Source: Akkermansia sp. (lineage in GTDB: Bacteria; Verrucomicrobiota; Verrucomicrobiia; Verrucomicrobiales; Akkermansiaceae). Taken from it: DNA of 11,114 bases. The stretch lies in assembly GCA_020047775.1 (NCBI GenBank), contig JAIFNK010000141.1:1-11114 (forward strand), written 5' to 3'. The notes beneath the pieces were generated by a model. That model ran no database searches, was not told where the DNA came from, and worked only from the letters and a program-made list of their open reading frames with translations. The translations under genes and the position numbers were made by a program. Below, piece after piece: positions 7,201-11,114 of this stretch. How positions within the stretch are numbered: the stretch's first letter is position 1; each line of letters starts with the position of its first letter.

Positions 7201-10200
7201 ACCCTGGAAATCGGCAGCTACAGCGACACGGTAACCTTCACCAACACCACCAATGCCAATGGCAACACCACCCGTGGCGTTTCCCTCACCGTCAATCCGG
7301 CATCCGCCACGGTGACCCTCGGGAATCTCAACCCCACCTACGACGGAAATCCCAAGCCGGTGACCGTCACCACCACTCCTTCCGGCCTCGCCCACTCGGT
7401 CACCTACGCCGGTTCGCCCACCGCGCCCACCAACGGCGGCACCTACACCGTGGTGGCCACCATCACCGATCCCAACTACACCGGCAGCGCTTCGGACAAC
7501 CTGACCATCAGCAAAGCCGCGCAGACGATCACGTTTGGCGCGCTTTCTCCCGTGTTGGACAACGCGACTCCCTTCGCTCTTGGAGCCACTGCCAGCTCCA
7601 ATCTCACGGTTTCCTACACCAGTTCCAATGCCGCTGTAGCAACGGTCTCGGGCAATACCGTCACTGTGACCGGACTTGGTACCACCACCATCACCGCCTC
7701 CCAAGCCGGGAACGGCAACTACAACGCGGCGACCTCCGTTCCGCAAACCCTCACCGTCGTCCGCGCCAACCCACTCGCCGTCACCGGCGGCCCCTACAAA
7801 GTGTTGATCGGCCAGACACTCTCCCTCAACGGCAGCGCATCCGCACCCTCTTACGGCGAGACCATTTCTACGTATGAGTGGGATTTGAACAACGACAACA
7901 CCTTTGGCGACGTCACCGGTGCCACTCCATCGGCGATCACTTTCAGCTCGCTCATGAGCACATGGAGCATGGTCCAGGGACTGAACACCATCCAGCTCAA
8001 GATCACCGATTCTTCGAGCCAAACCTCCATCGTTTCCACCACGGTGGAACTGGTTCTCGCCCTCACCTGGGATGCCAATGGCACCGGCTCGGGCCAGACT
8101 AACGGCGCCGGCGCATGGCTCGGCACCAACCTGTGGTGGGACGGCGCGGCCAACCAAACCTGGGCTTCGGGTTCAAATGCAACCTTTGGCGGCCCCGGCA
8201 CCGCTGGCGGTGCCGTCACGCTTGCCAGCCCGACGAGCGCGAATTCCCTCGTTTTCAACACCTTCACCGGCACCTACACTCTCGGCACCGCAGGTCAGAC
8301 GCTGACGATCAATGGCGGTATCAACAAAACCGCCACTTCGGCAGCCGTCACTATCTCCAGTCCTATTGGTCTAGGCGCGGCGCAAACGTGGACTAACAAT
8401 TCAAGCGGCTTGCTCACCGCATCCAGCACCCTGGACAATGGCGGCAACCTGCTGACCGTGGACGGCAGCGGCACCACCAGTTTCAGCGCCAATGCCAGCA
8501 GCATCATCAGCGGCTCCGGCGGTATCACCATGAACGGCTTAGGGCGGCTTCAACTTGGCTCGGGTTCGGCTCCGGCTCATACTTACAGCGGAACCACCAC
8601 CCTCAACGGGGGATTGACCATGATAGCTAACAACAACCTGGGCACCGGCAACCTCACCATGAATGGCGGCGTCATTGAGTCATACTGGAGTTCTAACTTC
8701 ATCCGTGGTCTTGGAGCGGGCGCAGGCCAGATCCAAATAACCGGCGGAACCAGCGGCTTCGCCCTGAATGGAGCTACCGGCATGAGCGTCATTCTCGGCA
8801 ATAACGCCGCCATCGAGGCGGTCTGGGGCAGCGCCTATTTCAACCCGTCCATATTCGTTCTCCAAACTCAATACTCGCAAGGCACTTCCGGCCTCACCTT
8901 CGCGAACAAGATCGATCTCAACGGGACGGATCGAACCATCCAAGTCTCCGGTGGCACCACCGGCGCTGCGACCGCGACCCTCTCCGGCATCATCCGCACC
9001 AGCGCCGGCACCGCAGGCATCATCAAGACCGGCAACGGACAACTCAACATCTCCAACGCCAACACCTACAACGGAGTCACCACCATCAGTGCCGGTCCCC
9101 TCGCCATCTCGAACGCCAGTGCGCTCGGCACCACCGCCGGAAACACCACCATCGCGGCTACCGGCTCGGTCAACGGCGCCCATTTAAAACTCAGCAACAA
9201 CATCACCTCTGCGGAAAACATCACCATCACCGGAACCACTGAAGCTGCCAGCTACGTCGCCGCCATTTCAAACACCAGCGGGACCAATATCCTCAGCGGC
9301 AACATCATCCTGAGCAGTCCGACCGCAGGCGTCCGCCTCGGCGCGGTCGCTGGCTCTCTAACCTTCTCCGGCAACATCAGCCAGACCGGCACCTCCAGAT
9401 ACCTCGCTTTCATTACCGGAGATGGCGCGGCGCTCCTCGTCAACAACGCCATCGCTAACAACGGCGGTGTGCTGCAAATTCACAACACCACGCAAACCAC
9501 CGGGACCGGCACCGTGACCCTCAAAGGCGTCAGCGGCAGCGGCATCGGGGCCACCAGCATTTCCCAAACCGGCATCCTCAAACTCGGCGTCACCAACACG
9601 CTCAACACCTCCGCCAATCTCACGCTGGGGGCGGTCTCCACCACTGCGGGTTATGACATCGGCACCTTCGACCTCGCAGGTTTCGACCAAACCGTCAACG
9701 CGCTCATCGGCAGCAAAAACACGAGCAACATCGCCGCGGACACCGCGCGCAAGGTGACCAACTCCGCCACTGGAACCGGCACTAACGTCCTAACTGTCGG
9801 TAACGGTGACGGATCGAGCACCTTCAACGGCGTGATCGTGAATGGGGCCACCGCCAAGCTCGCCCTCACCAAAACCGGCGGCGGCACTCAGACTCTTGCG
9901 GGGCCGAACACCTACACCGGAGCCACCACCATCACCGCCGGCACGCTGGCATTAGGCGCTAACAACGTTTTGCCCGCCACCACGGCGATTTCCATCGCCA
10001 ATGCCACCCTCGATGCGGCGACCTTCACCGACACCACCGGAACCTTGGACGTCACCAGCACCGCCACTATCAACCTGGGCACCGGGGCCGCCCTGGCATT
10101 TGCCAACAGTAGCGCCATCGACTGGACCGGCGGCACGCTGAGCCTCACCGGCACCTTTGTTTCCGGTTCCTCGCTCCGCTTCGGCACCAGCAATACCGGC

Positions 10201-11114
10201 CTGACGGCTGTCCAACTCGGTAAAATCTCGGCGACCGGCATCGGCTCCTTCATTCTTGATCCCAACGGCTTCCTCAGCGCCGCTACCACTGTTCCCAACG
10301 TGGTCGGCCTCGCGCAATCCGCCGCTGAGGCGAACCTTGTCGCTGCCAATCTGGCAGTGGGAACGGTGACCTCGCAAAACCACCTCACGATTCCGGCAGG
10401 CAGCGTGATCAGCCAAAGCCCGACCGGTGGCGCGAGTGTCGCGACAAACTCCGCAGTGGATCTCGTGGTCTCGCTCGGACCTCCCACCTACACGGTGAGC
10501 TACAACGCTAACAATGCCACCTCGGGCACCGCACCTGCGGATCAGCCGAAGACGCATGACATCAGCCTCACCCTTGCCACCAACAGCGGAAATCTCGCCC
10601 GCACCGGCTACACGTTCACAGGATGGAATACCGATGCAGAGGGCACGGGCACGAACTATGCGGAAGGCGGCACCTACACCGCCAATACCCCGGAACTCCT
10701 CTATGCGAAATGGGCACTGAATGCGGTCGCCGTCGTCACCAATCCAAGCAGCCTCTCTCTCGCCGAAGGCGGCAGCAACACCTTCCAAGTCAAACTGAGC
10801 GCCGAGCCGGCGGCAAGCGTGACCGTCACGGTCTCCTGGGCAAGCGACGATTCGGATATCACCGTGCAGTCGGGTGGCTCCCTTACCTTCACCACGGCCA
10901 ACTGGAATACCCATCAGGTTGTGACCCTCGCTGCCGCAGAGGATAATGCCGACAACGCCGCCGGCTCGGCCACCATTTCCTGCAGCGGTGCCGGTATCAC
11001 CTCCGCCATTGTCATCGCCTCTGAAATCGACGACGACCACGTGTTATCGGTATCTTCGTCCAACGGTTTGATCACAAAAAACCCCGACACCGACTACTAC
11101 GACCGCGACAGCAT
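4234..11114 (+). CDS. Giant secreted M6-like metalloprotease with autotransporter-type repeats (3' end outside window)
   Basis: The frame runs without a stop from ATG 4234 to the window edge, at least 2293 residues. The N-terminus is a signal peptide: FRKFTK, then hydrophobic VLLVLALTLG, with likely cleavage after HSA28. A propeptide with a charged helical stretch (about 117-158) follows. The M6-type protease domain (about 170-559) has the zinc motif HENGH (349-353), GYPD (Asp360 is the probable third ligand) and a Met-turn-like FCLMNSGG (Met378). It ends with EYFIFENR (439-446) and GIAIWHID (459-466). Then come, approximately: Kre9/KNH-like domain (566-658), jelly-roll-like domain (660-793), choice-of-anchor D (796-912), BACON-like (914-1024), MBG (1025-1096), Big_2-like Ig (1096-1177), PKD (1180-1275), autotransporter-associated beta-strand region (1278-2017), PASTA (2021-2083), InlB B-repeat/Flg_new-like (2085-2161) and Calx-beta-like (2167-2267). 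It is probably a cell-surface or secreted endopeptidase with binding modules. The catalytic residues look intact; the substrate and anchor are unknown. A GTG at 4201 is an alternative start. No clear Shine-Dalgarno sequence is visible. Confidence 0.88.
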   Translation, partial: MFPLFLNFRKFTKVLLVLALTLGNLHSAPYGPDGMEIEWTQPGGEKLSLRVFGDEFYGRTETLDGYTVVFDPAKKSYYYADASMDGQELVATGMAPGKGNPQTLGLAKNLDIRPAARKAKAAVRIQRWDEATQTSQRWAELKAQRKAYDEAVQAAKDEGGPMPAPPSFTTVGNKVGLTLLIDFSDDVATIPQANVIDYCNGDNYTGYGNQGSVKKYYQDNSNNLLTYTNTVTAYIRMAQPKSYYNDTTKDSGIQGRLLINDAIDILKALPNYNSEILPNFDTLTVDGSNNIVACNVFYAGGNGGVWSYGLWPHSWSLASAKELSAGGKKVYKYQITNLGTSLTLGTFCHENGHMLCGYPDIYDYDYDSVGGAGGFCLMNSGGHGTNPVLINAYLKRASGWTTTTDLTSSSNVAGTLVATVGHADYNKIYRYANPGNAKEYFIFENRRKTGRDANIAASGIAIWHIDEQGNHNNQSLTPNTTHANYECTLVQADNLWHFQSNSNSGDSKDLYYLGNTAAAYTNTFSDNSAPNAKWWSGAASGLNVYNFSSSGASMTLQFGLPLNTLFVSAPNGGEQIYFNSTQTITWSANIAGNVKIELFKGGSLNSVLAASEANDGSFTWSVSAGLPVGSDYTVKISSVDNPAYTDSSNTNFTITTQPTLADALDTTGLTWTTSGNATWFAQSATSNDGIDAAESGNITHSQSSTTETTLIGPGTMTFWWKVSSEGSYDYLRFYLNNVEQTGSLAKIAGEVDWIQKTVTIPANSQTVKWTYSKDSSVDAGADTAWVDQVVYTPLSAPEIAVEQPVGTNLVDGNGTIDCGVVNLGSYSSPFTFTVKNTGTADLTGLALTKDGTHSADYTLGALGAATLAPGASTTFTVTFTPGAAGARTAAIHIASNDANENPFDINLTGTGVPLGTLAVTPAGNFSSSGGYGGSFSPSSQVYTLSNSGSTSIDWTAAKTVAWVDLGPVSGTLAPGANTTVTASINLNANTLEIGSYSDTVTFTNTTNANGNTTRGVSLTVNPASATVTLGNLNPTYDGNPKPVTVTTTPSGLAHSVTYAGSPTAPTNGGTYTVVATITDPNYTGSASDNLTISKAAQTITFGALSPVLDNATPFALGATASSNLTVSYTSSNAAVATVSGNTVTVTGLGTTTITASQAGNGNYNAATSVPQTLTVVRANPLAVTGGPYKVLIGQTLSLNGSASAPSYGETISTYEWDLNNDNTFGDVTGATPSAITFSSLMSTWSMVQGLNTIQLKITDSSSQTSIVSTTVELVLALTWDANGTGSGQTNGAGAWLGTNLWWDGAANQTWASGSNATFGGPGTAGGAVTLASPTSANSLVFNTFTGTYTLGTAGQTLTINGGINKTATSAAVTISSPIGLGAAQTWTNNSSGLLTASSTLDNGGNLLTVDGSGTTSFSANASSIISGSGGITMNGLGRLQLGSGSAPAHTYSGTTTLNGGLTMIANNNLGTGNLTMNGGVIESYWSSNFIRGLGAGAGQIQITGGTSGFALNGATGMSVILGNNAAIEAVWGSAYFNPSIFVLQTQYSQGTSGLTFANKIDLNGTDRTIQVSGGTTGAATATLSGIIRTSAGTAGIIKTGNGQLNISNANTYNGVTTISAGPLAISNASALGTTAGNTTIAATGSVNGAHLKLSNNITSAENITITGTTEAASYVAAISNTSGTNILSGNIILSSPTAGVRLGAVAGSLTFSGNISQTGTSRYLAFITGDGAALLVNNAIANNGGVLQIHNTTQTTGTGTVTLKGVSGSGIGATSISQTGILKLGVTNTLNTSANLTLGAVSTTAGYDIGTFDLAGFDQTVNALIGSKNTSNIAADTARKVTNSATGTGTNVLTVGNGDGSSTFNGVIVNGATAKLALTKTGGGTQTLAGPNTYTGATTITAGTLALGANNVLPATTAISIANATLDAATFTDTTGTLDVTSTATINLGTGAALAFANSSAIDWTGGTLSLTGTFVSGSSLRFGTSNTGLTAVQLGKISATGIGSFILDPNGFLSAATTVPNVVGLAQSAAEANLVAANLAVGTVTSQNHLTIPAGSVISQSPTGGASVATNSAVDLVVSLGPPTYTVSYNANNATSGTAPADQPKTHDISLTLATNSGNLARTGYTFTGWNTDAEGTGTNYAEGGTYTANTPELLYAKWALNAVAVVTNPSSLSLAEGGSNTFQVKLSAEPAASVTVTVSWASDDSDITVQSGGSLTFTTANWNTHQVVTLAAAEDNADNAAGSATISCSGAGITSAIVIASEIDDDHVLSVSSSNGLITKNPDTDYYDRDS
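8509..8643 (+). repeat. Autotransporter-associated beta-strand repeat, copy 1
   Basis: Residues about 1426-1470 of the giant protein fit the repeat pattern: GSGGITMNG, then LQLGS, then HTYSGTTTLNGG, then NNLGTG. The usual Lys-x-Gly core is altered here (MNGLGRL), making this the most diverged of the three copies. Such repeats form rungs of a right-handed beta helix in secreted passenger domains. Confidence 0.6.
9016..9132 (+). repeat. Autotransporter-associated beta-strand repeat, copy 2
   Basis: Residues about 1595-1633 show the classic pattern GIIKTGNGQLNIS, NTYNGVTTISAGPLAI and ASALGT. At DNA level, 9061-9095 matches 9907-9941 of copy 3 at 31 of 35 positions by eye, so the two copies share a recognisable ancestral unit. 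Confidence 0.8.
9859..9975 (+). repeat. Autotransporter-associated beta-strand repeat, copy 3
   Basis: Residues about 1876-1914 read LALTKTGGGTQTLAG, NTYTGATTITAGTLALG and ANNVLP, a near-consensus copy of the repeat. About 100 residues of further beta-rich sequence follow before the PASTA module. In many Verrucomicrobiota proteins this repeat type sits close to the C-terminus, but here several more domains come after it. Confidence 0.82.

Noticed and set aside
7072..8157. Minus-strand frame of 361 codons inside the giant gene
   Set aside because: It is Gly/Val/Arg-rich with no motif and is antisense to clear MBG, Ig and PKD modules. It stays open because the sense strand rarely uses codons that read as stops on the other strand.
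9952..11040. Minus-strand frame of 362 codons, and a similar one of 294 codons at 6025-6909
   Set aside because: Same composition artefact; each is antisense to recognised domains of the plus-strand protein and has no family resemblance.

Overview
The window most likely comes from a GC-rich member of the PVC superphylum, probably Verrucomicrobiota. The main evidence is a giant secreted protein that joins an M6-type metalloprotease (active site HENGHML) to autotransporter-associated beta-strand repeats, a choice-of-anchor D domain, and MBG, PKD and PASTA modules. This style is common in Verrucomicrobiota. The assignment rests on domain style alone, because the window has no rRNA or other marker gene.

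Region 1 (1-3539, plus strand) is the 3' part of a tightly packed operon for corrinoid-dependent methyl transfer. In order it holds: the C-terminal half of a UroD/MtaA-type zinc methyltransferase; a DUF1638 protein; a RACo-like reductive activator with an N-terminal [2Fe-2S] domain and a C-terminal ASKHA ATPase; and an AraC-type regulator. The gap between genes 1 and 2 is 10 bases, and the next two junctions are 4-base overlaps (GTGA and ATGA), so translational coupling is likely. The proposed division of labour is as follows. A substrate methyltransferase and its corrinoid protein, presumably just upstream, demethylate an unknown methylated compound. The MtaA-like protein moves the methyl group onward. 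The RACo-like protein rescues corrinoid oxidised to Co(II) at the cost of ATP. The AraC protein controls the operon. The role of DUF1638 is unknown.

Region 2 (3540-4233) is a spacer of about 690 bases with lower GC and no convincing intact gene. It contains a 57-codon remnant of an SGNH/GDSL hydrolase, a hairpin near its start and a short terminator-like hairpin followed by T residues. It looks like a site of past gene loss or rearrangement.

Region 3 (4234-11114, plus strand) is one reading frame that stays open to the window edge (at least 2293 codons). It encodes an exported M6-like metalloprotease followed by more than 1,700 residues of beta-rich extracellular modules. The C-terminus, and with it the anchoring or sorting signal, lies beyond the window. 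No RNA genes, CRISPR arrays or complete mobile elements were seen.
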